From IMG/VR virus record IMGVR_UViG_3300048999_000344, positions 1 through 43,643 of that record: a stretch of 43,643 nucleotides of DNA. One strand, 5' to 3'. How positions within the stretch are numbered: position 1 is the first letter of the stretch; each line of letters opens with the position of its first letter. Made by a program: the position numbers and the translations under genes. Of the stretch, positions 13,428-20,203 are shown in pieces. Under the pieces are notes generated by a model, which was not told the origin of the DNA, made no database searches, and saw only the letters and a list, made by a program, of their open reading frames with translations. Origin of the DNA: a virus.

Positions 13428-13712
13428 ATGAGAACAGCCCAAACCCAACTTGCTGCGTACGACGCGCTCACCTTGCCGAAGATCTCGGCCAGTCAGCAGA
13501 TAGTGCTTGACCTGTTCGCGGGCCATGCCATCACGCTCACGCGCCAGGAGATAGCCACCCGCGCGCAACTGCCGCTCGCCAGCGTGTGCGGCCGGGTGCG
13601 CGAGCTGCTCGATGCCGAAGTGCTCGTGATTCGCGGTTCGCGCAAATGCATCGCGACGGGGCAGAGCAATCAGACGGTCGGCTTGCCGGTCGATGCGGCG
13701 ATGACAGTCTGA
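13428..13712 (+). CDS. Winged-helix phage protein
   Basis: 94 residues, with GAGGA before the ATG. The segment ISASQQIVLDLFAGHAITLT, RQEIATRAQLPLASVCGRVR and ELLDAEVLVIRG is a winged helix-turn-helix layout (recognition helix SVCGRVRELL, wing VLVIRG). Likely a DNA-binding helper of the replication region; the exact family is not recognised. One base separates it from the O-like gene. Confidence 0.7.
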   Translation: MRTAQTQLAAYDALTLPKISASQQIVLDLFAGHAITLTRQEIATRAQLPLASVCGRVRELLDAEVLVIRGSRKCIATGQSNQTVGLPVDAAMTV

Positions 13713-13713
13713 G

Positions 13714-14892
13714 ATGGGGCTTGCGCACGTCATTCACATGCCGGAGCACCGCGGCGCGCAGCTTGAGGACGGCTACATGCGTGTTGCGAACGAGCTCGGG
13801 CGCGCGATCACCTTCGCGCGCCTTACCAGCTATCAGCGCTGCATCCTCGATGTCGTCATGCGTCAGACCTACGGTTTCAACAAGCTGGTGGACGACATTG
13901 CGCGCACTCAGTTTGCCGACGAGACCGGTATCGACCCGTCTGACGTGCGTCGCACGATCAACGAGCTGGTGGAGATGAACGTCATCACCCGCACCGATGG
14001 ACGCTACGCCCGTTCGTACAGCATCAACAAGCGTTATGCGACGTGGGCTATTCCTGAGTCACGCCGGTACGTGCACAAACTGGCTAAGCAGGAGGGGAAT
14101 CCCCTCCTATCAGGGGGGGAATCACCCGAATTTGAGGGGGGGAATCACCCCGTTACAGGAGGGGAATCCCCCCCTACAAAAGACAACTCCAAAAAACATA
14201 ACCAAAAGACAACTCCAAAAGAAACCCTTTCGGTCTCGCTTCGCGAAACCTTCGAGATTTTTTGGGAGAAGTATCCGAAGAAAAGATCACGATCAACTGC
14301 CGAAAAGGCGTTTGCCAAGCTGAACCCGAACGAGCAACTCCTAAGCGACCTGATGACAGGACTGGGGCGGGCCGTGACTTCGGAGCAGTGGAGCAATCCA
14401 AAATTCATCCCCCATGCTGCCTCTTGGCTGAGCGCTGGCGGATGGATGGACGTGATCCAGACCACCTACACGGACGCCGAACTGGCCGTGATCCGAGCCT
14501 TCAACGAGGCACTCGGGGAGCGTATCGGCGCCGTGGACGAAGCGGTCTTTGTCGAAGCGCGCGCTGGCGCAATACGCGCTTTCGTCGCTCACCTGAAAAA
14601 CGACGCCGACGTGTGGAAGCGGTATTTCCCGGCTGTGCGCGAAAAGGTCGACCTGCCGCCGCATGCCGGGTTCGATTATCTGATCAGCCCGAAAGGGTTT
14701 GGCGATGTGAAGGGCCGCATGGCGGTACCGCGCAACGCCGACGGCACGAAGGCGGCCGGCGAGTGGCATACCACTGCCAGCGGTATCAAGGCGAAAGCGA
14801 AATCCATGGGCATTGCATTCAGCGACGACGAGCCGGTTCCGGCGATCGCCGTGCGCGTGCGCGCCGCAATCGCAAAGTCGGAGGGCGCATGA
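13714..14892 (+). CDS. Replication initiator, lambda O-like
   Basis: 392 residues. The N-terminal domain (about 18-115) with DGYMRVANELGRAITFARLT, QRCILDVVMRQTYGFNK and DDIARTQFADETGI matches phage replication protein O, a winged-helix origin binder. The middle (about 127-155) is a Gly/Pro-rich linker encoded by the iterons. The C-terminal part (FEIFWEKYPKKRSRSTAEKA onward) should recruit the host replicative helicase or loader. No P-like helicase-loader gene is obvious downstream. The origin lying within the gene is as in lambda. Confidence 0.88.
   Translation: MGLAHVIHMPEHRGAQLEDGYMRVANELGRAITFARLTSYQRCILDVVMRQTYGFNKLVDDIARTQFADETGIDPSDVRRTINELVEMNVITRTDGRYARSYSINKRYATWAIPESRRYVHKLAKQEGNPLLSGGESPEFEGGNHPVTGGESPPTKDNSKKHNQKTTPKETLSVSLRETFEIFWEKYPKKRSRSTAEKAFAKLNPNEQLLSDLMTGLGRAVTSEQWSNPKFIPHAASWLSAGGWMDVIQTTYTDAELAVIRAFNEALGERIGAVDEAVFVEARAGAIRAFVAHLKNDADVWKRYFPAVREKVDLPPHAGFDYLISPKGFGDVKGRMAVPRNADGTKAAGEWHTTASGIKAKAKSMGIAFSDDEPVPAIAVRVRAAIAKSEGA
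14094..14171 (+). repeat. Origin iterons inside the O-like gene
   Basis: Four near-palindromic copies of GGGGAATC(A)CCC at 14094-14104, 14116-14127, 14139-14151 and 14161-14171. The central AAT recurs every 22-23 bp, so the copies lie on one DNA face. As in lambda ori, the repeats code for the linker of the initiator that should bind them. Confidence 0.8.
14177..14220 (+). repeat. A-rich direct repeats beside the iterons
   Basis: CAAAAGACAACTCCAAAA occurs twice, at 14177-14194 and 14203-14220, 26 bp apart and directly after the iterons. One strand is strongly A-rich. This is the arrangement expected of a DNA-unwinding element next to an iteron origin. Confidence 0.65.
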
Positions 14893-15050
14893 ACACCTGT
14901 CGCACATGCCAGCACGCCAACACGAAACCCGGCCATACAGCGATTTACAGCCGAGGTTTTCGCAATTGCGCGCACCTGCCGACGTACCAGTACGTCTCGG
15001 GAAGCGCCGAGTGTCGTCTCAATCCGCCGAAATGGGAACAGAAGAAATGA
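14889..15050 (+). CDS. Small cysteine-containing phage protein
   Basis: 53 residues. Cysteines in MNTCRTCQHANTK, FRNCAHLP and SAECRLNPP form a possible zinc site. The ATG overlaps the O-like stop (ATGA) and the stop overlaps the next start (ATGA). Function unknown. Confidence 0.7.
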   Translation: MNTCRTCQHANTKPGHTAIYSRGFRNCAHLPTYQYVSGSAECRLNPPKWEQKK

Positions 15051-15604
15051 CCAAGCGAGCACCTTGGCCGATGGTGGTTTCACCCGGCACGAAGAACGTC
15101 GGTACGGCAACTATCCGCGAGGAATTCAATCTCGCCATGCCCACCGCGCAGCGCCTGCTGTACCAGAAGACCGGCGTGCCGCCGCAATCGACCGCACTCG
15201 ACGATCCGACTGACCCATTCGACCCGTCACTGATCCGCCAGAATTCCGCGATGCTCGGTGCGAAGAAGCCGCCGAAATATCGCAACACCAAGTGCGAACA
15301 CCAGGGCATCAAGTTCGACAGCGAGAAAGAGCGGTCGCACTGGTTCTTTCTGATCCAGCAGCAGGCGGCGGGACTCATTCGCGATCTGCAACTGCAAGTC
15401 CCGTTCGTTCTGACCGAGCGCAAGCAGCGCGATGACGGGAAATGGGAGCGCGCTTCGAAGTACGTCGCCGACTTCACCTATCTGCGCGACGGCAAGTTGG
15501 TGGTCGAGGACGTCAAGTCCGAAATCACTCGGAAGAACCGGACGTACATCCAGAAGCGAAAGCTGATGCTTGTGAAGCACGACATCACGGTGAAGGAGAT
15601 TTGA
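15047..15604 (+). CDS. DUF1064 nuclease-like protein
   Basis: 185 residues. From about residue 77 it reads KYRNTKCEHQGIKFDSEKER, then a long helix, VPFVLTERK, YVADFTYLRDGKLVVEDVKS and TYIQKRKLMLVKHDI. This is the DUF1064 pattern, with a restriction-endonuclease-like core in which D of YVADF, E-x-V-K and the early E would bind metal. Likely a junction-resolving or recombination nuclease in phage DNA metabolism. The N-terminal 75 residues are variable. Confidence 0.85.
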   Translation: MTKRAPWPMVVSPGTKNVGTATIREEFNLAMPTAQRLLYQKTGVPPQSTALDDPTDPFDPSLIRQNSAMLGAKKPPKYRNTKCEHQGIKFDSEKERSHWFFLIQQQAAGLIRDLQLQVPFVLTERKQRDDGKWERASKYVADFTYLRDGKLVVEDVKSEITRKNRTYIQKRKLMLVKHDITVKEI

Positions 15605-15605
15605 A

Positions 15606-16166
15606 ATGCCGAAATGGACTGAAGAGGAAAACCTGATCTTGGTGGAAATATTCGGTTCGCCGGAGACATTTGACGAGCAAGCGTACAAATTGCCCAGCAA
15701 GACCATTGAGAACATCCAGCAAACTGGCCGGATCCGCGGGCTGAAAAAAGTAATGCCGCTGCCCGCGCCCGAGCAGATCAGGGCGCTAATGGCTGATGGT
15801 GTGTGCCGCACCACGCGCGAAATCTTTGAGCAATCTGGCCTGACGCTGGGATGTACGAGGGACGTTTTGCGCTTGTTCCGAAAATCGCGCGATATTCATG
15901 TCGTCGATTGGGCGTGCAGGCCAACTGCACCTATTTTTGCGTGGGGCGCGGGCGAGGACGCAGCACGACCAGAGCCGACGACGATGCAGGCTTATCGCAA
16001 CCGGCGCCGCGCCGCGATCGCGCTCGAGAAAGAAGGCTTCGACGAGATTGCCGATGAGGTTCTTGATGCGCAATTCAAGAGCAAGGCTGAATGGTGGCCG
16101 CGTGCTGATCCAGTAGTGATCGCTTCCATCAACGCGATGGTGCATTCCGGGCGGGCGCAGGCATGA
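15606..16166 (+). CDS. Phage protein with SANT/Myb-like N-terminus
   Basis: 186 residues. MPKWTEEENLILVEIFGSPE resembles the first helix of Myb/SANT-type DNA-binding domains, and SKTIENIQQTGRIRGLKK could be the recognition part. A second helix-turn-helix-like stretch is MADGVCRTTREIFEQSGLTL. The C-terminal third has a basic helix AYRNRRRAAIALEKEGFDEI. Likely DNA binding; role unknown. The stop overlaps the next start. Confidence 0.7.
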   Translation: MPKWTEEENLILVEIFGSPETFDEQAYKLPSKTIENIQQTGRIRGLKKVMPLPAPEQIRALMADGVCRTTREIFEQSGLTLGCTRDVLRLFRKSRDIHVVDWACRPTAPIFAWGAGEDAARPEPTTMQAYRNRRRAAIALEKEGFDEIADEVLDAQFKSKAEWWPRADPVVIASINAMVHSGRAQA

Positions 16167-16522
16167 AGCTTTATCTCGCGGGCCCGATGACGGGCTATCC
16201 GGAATTCAACTTTCCCGCGTTCGCCGCGGAGTCGGCTCGGCTGCGCGCGCTCGGATTCGAGGTCGTTAATCCGGCCGAGCTCAACGTGGGCGGTGATGGC
16301 GATTGGCTAACCTGCATGCGCACCGACATTCGCGAGCTGGTGACGTGCGAAGGCATCGCGCTGTTGCAAGGATGGGAAAAATCGAAAGGCGCGCGCATCG
16401 AAGAGGGCATAGCGCGGCAGCTCGGATTCTGCGTGTACAAATCGGCTCACGTCATCGACCTGATCGCGGGCATGGTCGTGCTGTCGGATAAAGCGCTGAT
16501 CGAATTGATAGAGGCAGCATGA
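16163..16522 (+). CDS. DUF4406, nucleoside 2-deoxyribosyltransferase-like
   Basis: 119 residues. MKLYLAGPMTGYPEFNFPAF, ARLRALGFEVVNPAEL, MRTDIRELVTCEGIALLQGW and KSKGARIEEGIARQLGF are the blocks of the DUF4406 family. The fold is that of nucleoside 2-deoxyribosyltransferases, including the Asp after MRTD and the Glu of EEGIA. A nucleotide-metabolism role is plausible but unproven. Confidence 0.88.
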   Translation: MKLYLAGPMTGYPEFNFPAFAAESARLRALGFEVVNPAELNVGGDGDWLTCMRTDIRELVTCEGIALLQGWEKSKGARIEEGIARQLGFCVYKSAHVIDLIAGMVVLSDKALIELIEAA

Positions 16523-16959
16523 CGTTCGCTCGCAAACCCGGCTCGCCATTCAGCAGCTTCGCCACCCCGAAGACGCGCATGAAGCGCACGGAGATGAAAA
16601 AACGCGCGAAGCGAAAGCCGACTGTCGCTGAAGGCTTGAAGTACATCGATGCGTGCCGAGGCGAGGAGTGCTATCTCCGCGTTCCCGGCGTATGCGTCAG
16701 TCGTGGTTGGTCGCACGACTCGGTTGTCGATTGCCATTCGAACCAATCGCGTCACGGCAAGGCCGGCGGTCGCCGAGCCGACAACATTTACACCGTGCCT
16801 GGTTGCGGCCCGTGTCACGCGTGGATTGACCAGAACCGCGTCGGCGCGCTGAAGCAGGCGAAATTCGACGTGTGGGATGCGGCTTATGAGGAATGGCGTT
16901 TCGTACGGGCCAAGAAAATGGGAATGGTTGAGGAGGTCGAATGCACGGAATCAAATTAG
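16519..16959 (+). CDS. DUF1364 phage protein
   Basis: 146 residues. After a basic N-terminus (MKRTEMKKRAKRKP) comes CRGEECYLRVPGVC, DCHSNQSRHGKAGGRRADN and CGPCHAWIDQNR, the Cys/His pattern of DUF1364, an HNH-like/zinc-binding family from lambdoid phages. Probably a nuclease or recombination function. Its start overlaps the DUF4406 stop. Confidence 0.88.
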   Translation: MTFARKPGSPFSSFATPKTRMKRTEMKKRAKRKPTVAEGLKYIDACRGEECYLRVPGVCVSRGWSHDSVVDCHSNQSRHGKAGGRRADNIYTVPGCGPCHAWIDQNRVGALKQAKFDVWDAAYEEWRFVRAKKMGMVEEVECTESN

Positions 16960-17285
16960 AGGTCAGCGTAATACTGCCGAGTCCAGTCTACCGGCATCGG
17001 TCGCGGTTTCTTTGGAACCTGAAACAAAGCGGACGACAGGCAATGTTTCAAATCTCGCCGTCGAAGCTGATCGGTCCGGTCCGCTACCCGGGACGCGATC
17101 AACCTGCCGAGATTTGGGCCGTCGCGCAACTGCCCGATCGGTACATCGATTTCGCGCCTGCGCTCACGAAGCTGCCGGACGGCAACTACCGTTTCAATGT
17201 TGTCGTGAACCACAACCGAACCACGCTGCGTCCGATTCTGGATAGCGGCGCGCTCGAAACCGGATCAATGGAGGTGGTGCTGTGA
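16941..17285 (+). CDS. Phage protein of unknown function
   Basis: 114 residues, starting inside the end of the DUF1364 gene (19-bp overlap). Beta-rich; SPVYRHRSRFLWNLKQSGRQ, then LIGPVRYPGRDQPAEIWAVA and YRFNVVVNHNRTTLRPILD. No motif recognised. The stop overlaps the next GTG start. Confidence 0.65.
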   Translation: MHGIKLEVSVILPSPVYRHRSRFLWNLKQSGRQAMFQISPSKLIGPVRYPGRDQPAEIWAVAQLPDRYIDFAPALTKLPDGNYRFNVVVNHNRTTLRPILDSGALETGSMEVVL

Positions 17286-17536
17286 GTGAGATCAAGGTCA
17301 ATACTCGTACGTCGAACACGACGACCCACTACGCAGTGGTTACAGATCGCGAGTTAGAGCGGTTGATTGCTGAGCACGTCGCGGCGGCAGCCGGCGTCAG
17401 TCTCGACGGCGATGGCGTTCGATTTCAGTGCCACGTTCGGACGTCGATGGGAAGCAGCAGCATGGAATCGAAGGCAGAAGTGACGATCACCGTCGACCAT
17501 AATCAACAGCCGCGAGTCGCCGAGGTGGAATCGTGA
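17282..17536 (+). CDS. Phage protein of unknown function
   Basis: 84 residues from GTG with GTGA overlap to the preceding stop. VTDRELERLIAEHVAAAAGV, then a beta-hairpin region (RFQCHVRTSMGSS, KAEVTITVD). Similar short proteins with a RELERLIAE helix occur in Burkholderia phages by recollection. Function unknown. Confidence 0.65.
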   Translation: MSEIKVNTRTSNTTTHYAVVTDRELERLIAEHVAAAAGVSLDGDGVRFQCHVRTSMGSSSMESKAEVTITVDHNQQPRVAEVES

Positions 17537-17850
17537 GGTGCAAGGAAAACGATCTGGCGATCGTGATTCGCGCCGACGGCGCTCCTGCAGCGGTTGGGCG
17601 AACCGTGCTCGTTGTAGAGAGATCCCCCGACGTAGACGGCCTGCCCGCGTGGACCATTCAATTTCAAGGCGCGGCCATAGTGCTGAGCAAAGAGACGGGT
17701 GCGCAGACCCTCGGATGCGACGCGGACTGTCCTGACGCGTGGTTGATGCCGATTTGTGGTGGGCCGATAGAAGACGAAACGCCCATCGAAACCAACATCC
17801 CGGAAGCGCTGCGTCTCGCGCTCGCAATCGAATCGCGGTGGCGCGCATGA
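17533..17850 (+). CDS. Phage protein of unknown function
   Basis: 105 residues from GTG (GTGA overlap). A small beta-barrel-like N-terminus, ENDLAIVIRADGAPAAVGRT, VLVVERSP, WTIQFQG, resembles SH3-like domains. It then has a Cys-containing region (LGCDADCPDAWLMPIC) and a helix EALRLALAIESRW. Function unknown; stop overlaps the next ATG. Confidence 0.65.
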   Translation: MRCKENDLAIVIRADGAPAAVGRTVLVVERSPDVDGLPAWTIQFQGAAIVLSKETGAQTLGCDADCPDAWLMPICGGPIEDETPIETNIPEALRLALAIESRWRA

Positions 17851-18092
17851 GCGCCTACTGCTACATCCAACTGAGCGACGTTCCGCCCGACCTAATGAAG
17901 TCGATTCGCCGGCGTGTCGATGATGTCTCGGGTGAGAGTTTGGTCGCGTTCGATGATTCGCCTTTGGTTGGCCTATTAGGCGAAGGCGATGAGGAAATCG
18001 AAATCGAGTATCCATTCCCGCGCGACACAATCCGAAACGACTTGGTTTCGTGGCTGATGCGCTGGGGAATCTGCTTTCGGGTGGTGATGTAA
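17847..18092 (+). CDS. Phage protein of unknown function
   Basis: 81 residues beginning MSAYCYIQLSDVPPDLMKSI with a very acidic middle (GEGDEEIEIEYPFP). The ATG overlaps the previous stop (ATGA). No family recognised. Confidence 0.6.
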   Translation: MSAYCYIQLSDVPPDLMKSIRRRVDDVSGESLVAFDDSPLVGLLGEGDEEIEIEYPFPRDTIRNDLVSWLMRWGICFRVVM

Positions 18093-18145
18093 CGCCGTCG
18101 CGCTGTCACTGTATAGAACAGAATCACGAATATCAAAGGACGAAC

Positions 18146-18724
18146 ATGGATACGCTCAAGCACGAAGGGATTTTCAAGAGCGCGCACGAGGCAGTCGTGT
18201 TCGCGTGCAACTATGCCTCCCAACAATACGCCATGTCTCCGATGGCGAAACTTCTGCAGCGCGGATCGACAGGTAGCGGGCGCGGACTAGTGGGGCTTGA
18301 CGGCGCGGCTCAGTCCGGAATGGTGCTCGCCGAGCTCGGCAACATCGACTATGTGCACATGCTTGTCCTGGTTGCGCGCTGCGCACCACGCAAAGAGCGT
18401 TGCGAATGCAAACACATTTGCTGTAGCGGATGGAAGCCGAACCCTTTGTACCGTGATGCTGTTAGCCAATTGACCGACATGGTTGTCCCGGCACTTGGCG
18501 GTGTCTTCACGCTGCGTCGGTTCCGGCTTGCCGTAATCGAGAAGTACTTCGGTGAGAAGATCAAGGTGAAGGATGTCGCCGCGGATCTGAATATCCCGCC
18601 GCGCACTGCCGAGCGCCACGCCTCCATCATCAAGGCATATCTCAGGGACACGGAGAAAACCGGCTGGACGGAATGGTATGGGCATCTCGACGGTGCCGGC
18701 ATGTTGGTTTCCGAAAACGCTTGA
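18146..18724 (+). CDS. Putative late-gene regulator (antiterminator Q-like)
   Basis: 192 residues from the ATG at 18146, which has AAGGA upstream; a longer frame to 18050 overlaps the previous gene. A Cys cluster CAPRKERCECKHICCSGW may bind zinc. A C-terminal helix-turn-helix lies in KVKDVAADLNIPPRTAERHA. It sits at the end of the rightward early operon, directly before a strong terminator and the late genes. That is the position of Q-type antiterminators, and the zinc-plus-HTH layout fits. The assignment rests on position and layout rather than a clear family match. Confidence 0.6.
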   Translation: MDTLKHEGIFKSAHEAVVFACNYASQQYAMSPMAKLLQRGSTGSGRGLVGLDGAAQSGMVLAELGNIDYVHMLVLVARCAPRKERCECKHICCSGWKPNPLYRDAVSQLTDMVVPALGGVFTLRRFRLAVIEKYFGEKIKVKDVAADLNIPPRTAERHASIIKAYLRDTEKTGWTEWYGHLDGAGMLVSENA

Positions 18725-18783
18725 CTGGCGGAAAACACCGCCATAAACTCCGTTTCCATATACCGTACCCTTGGTGCGAACGA

Positions 18784-18814
18784 AGCCCGCTAGCGAAAGC
18801 CAGCGGGCTTTTTT
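18784..18814 (+). terminator. Terminator after the Q-like gene
   Basis: AGCCCGCT (18784-18791) pairs with AGCGGGCT (18802-18809), 10-nt loop, followed by TTTTTTG. It separates early from late genes and is a natural target for antitermination. Confidence 0.9.
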
Positions 18815-18815
18815 G

Positions 18816-19013
18816 TTACCCGGCGGTCTTGATCGTCGCGGCGATGGTGTTCATTAGCGCGGCAACATACGCACCATCTACCTCGCCATTCGACTTCGCC
18901 GCGGCTGCATCGCCCATCGGAACGCCAGTGAGTTTCAGACTGCCGGCTTGCGCAGCGGCAGCGACAACTTGCGCAGCAAGTTCCATCGATTTGTAGTGTG
19001 TCAGGCTAGACAT
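18816..19013 (-). CDS. Small Ala-rich protein on the opposite strand
   Basis: 65 residues: MSSLTHYKSMELAAQVVAAA, then LTGVPMGDAAAAKSNGEVDG and AYVAALMNTIAATIKTAG. Amphipathic helices, no TM segment. A GGGA-type ribosome site precedes the start at 19013. It is the only leftward gene in the rightward late region, convergent with the Q-like gene across its terminator. Likely independently expressed; function unknown. Confidence 0.6.
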   Translation of the reverse strand: MSSLTHYKSMELAAQVVAAAAQAGSLKLTGVPMGDAAAAKSNGEVDGAYVAALMNTIAATIKTAG

Positions 19014-19103
19014 TCCCAGTTCCTTTTCTTGTGTGCCGGCCCATCCGGCGCAATGATTCTACAGCGGGTGCAATACATCCGGCTTTCCCATGGGAGCACG
19101 GGC

Positions 19104-19259
19104 ATGGCACAGCAGATCAAGTTGAGTGTGACGATCGCATGGTGGCTAAAGCCATACCTGCTCGTGCTCGCATTCTTCTGCGTGGTAACACGCAACGCGC
19201 CTGACCAAGCAAAGCTTGAGGCCCTGATCAAGCGTGCATTGCACGTGGTCGTCGAATGA
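19104..19259 (+). CDS. Small single-TM protein before the HNH gene
   Basis: 51 residues: MAQQIKLSVTIAWWLKPYLL followed by VLAFFCVVTRN, giving one TM segment, then a charged C-terminal helix (DQAKLEALIKRALHVVVE). GGGAGC lies upstream. The stop overlaps the HNH start. Similar small proteins are found next to terminase genes in Burkholderia phages (recollection). Function unknown. Confidence 0.65.
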   Translation: MAQQIKLSVTIAWWLKPYLLVLAFFCVVTRNAPDQAKLEALIKRALHVVVE

Positions 19260-19576
19260 GTCGCAAGCTCGCCACGCTCAAGCCTCGTGTCCAGGCAGTC
19301 AACACCAACCGCGTGCCAATGCTCGAAGCTAAGGCAGGCACGACGCCACGCATACGCGGGCGCAAGTGGGTTGAGACGCGCCAGCGCATTGCGGTGTCGC
19401 AGAAGTTCATCTGTCGCGGTTGTGGCTGCGTGTGGTTGCCGTGGCGCGATCAGGTCGACCACGATGTGCCGTTGGAGCAGGGCGGCAGCAACGATGACAG
19501 CAACCTGAATCTGCTCTGTAACGACTGCCACGCCACCAAGACAGCGGGCGAAGCGGCGGCGCGTGCTGGTCGATGA
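19256..19576 (+). CDS. HNH endonuclease of the packaging module
   Basis: 106 residues with CRGCGC (first zinc pair), VDHDVPLEQGGSNDDSNLNL and CNDCHATKT (second pair), the complete HNH core. In HK97-type phages an HNH protein encoded beside the terminase is needed for specific cutting of concatemers at cos by the terminase. The location directly upstream of the small terminase supports that role. Confidence 0.93.
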   Translation: MSRKLATLKPRVQAVNTNRVPMLEAKAGTTPRIRGRKWVETRQRIAVSQKFICRGCGCVWLPWRDQVDHDVPLEQGGSNDDSNLNLLCNDCHATKTAGEAAARAGR

Positions 19577-19725
19577 GAGCAGCACCAGCGCCTTGCTAGC
19601 GGCCTCGCTGAGGCTGTGCGGCGACGGGCAAGGGGTAGGGGGATGCGAATCTCTCTCATTTACACGAGCCGGAAACCGACAGTTCTCTCACGCGCAGAAT
19701 TTTTCCCCTTTTGAGGTTTTTGTTA
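19577..19725 (+). other. Non-coding gap upstream of terminase, possible cos/pac region
   Basis: 149 bp without a gene, between the HNH and small terminase genes. It has G-rich (GCAAGGGGTAGGGGGATG) and pyrimidine-rich stretches. In related phages cos lies here. No end sequence can be fixed from this sequence alone. Confidence 0.35.
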
Positions 19726-20199
19726 ATGGCTTTAACAGCTAAGAAGAGGCTATTTGCCGATGCTGTTATAGCTGGGAGAGCCAACAAGGACGCGGCGATC
19801 GCGGCAGGCTACAGTGCCGCCACTGCATCGGCGGCCGGCTCACGGCTTGTTAAAGACAAGGACGTGGCGCTGTATCTCGCGGCGCATCGCATCCAACAGG
19901 AATCGAAGTCGAAACCAGCAGCCTCGAAACCGGGCGCGGCTCCGAACCCGATCGACTTTGACCTGGAGTCAATGACGACCTTCACAGATCCGAAGGCGTT
20001 CTTGATCGCGGCTATGAACGATGGTCGCACTGAACCGAAGCTGCGAGTCGACGCCGCGAAGGCGCTTATGCCATTCGTGCACGCCAAGGTCGGCGAGGCT
20101 GGCAAGAAGGACGCAAAGGCAGACGCGGCGAAGAAGGCTGGCGCGGGCAAGTTCGCGTCTGCGGCGCCTCCCAAACTGGTGGTGAACAACCGGAAGTGA
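19726..20199 (+). CDS. Terminase small subunit
   Basis: 157 residues from the ATG at 19726 (an upstream ATG at 19711 is less likely). MALTAKKRLFADAVIAGRAN, KDAAIAAGYSAATASAAGSR and KDVALYLAAHR form the Terminase_2-type helix-turn-helix domain. A central DPKAFLIAAMNDGRTEPKLR block precedes a Lys/Ala-rich tail. It binds the packaging site and guides the large subunit, encoded four bases downstream. Confidence 0.88.
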   Translation: MALTAKKRLFADAVIAGRANKDAAIAAGYSAATASAAGSRLVKDKDVALYLAAHRIQQESKSKPAASKPGAAPNPIDFDLESMTTFTDPKAFLIAAMNDGRTEPKLRVDAAKALMPFVHAKVGEAGKKDAKADAAKKAGAGKFASAAPPKLVVNNRK

Positions 20200-20203
20200 T
20201 CGG

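Noticed and set aside
14094-14171. Possible CRISPR-like array
   Set aside because: The units are 11-13 bp palindromes at 22-23 bp spacing without unique spacers, inside a coding gene. Iterons explain them.
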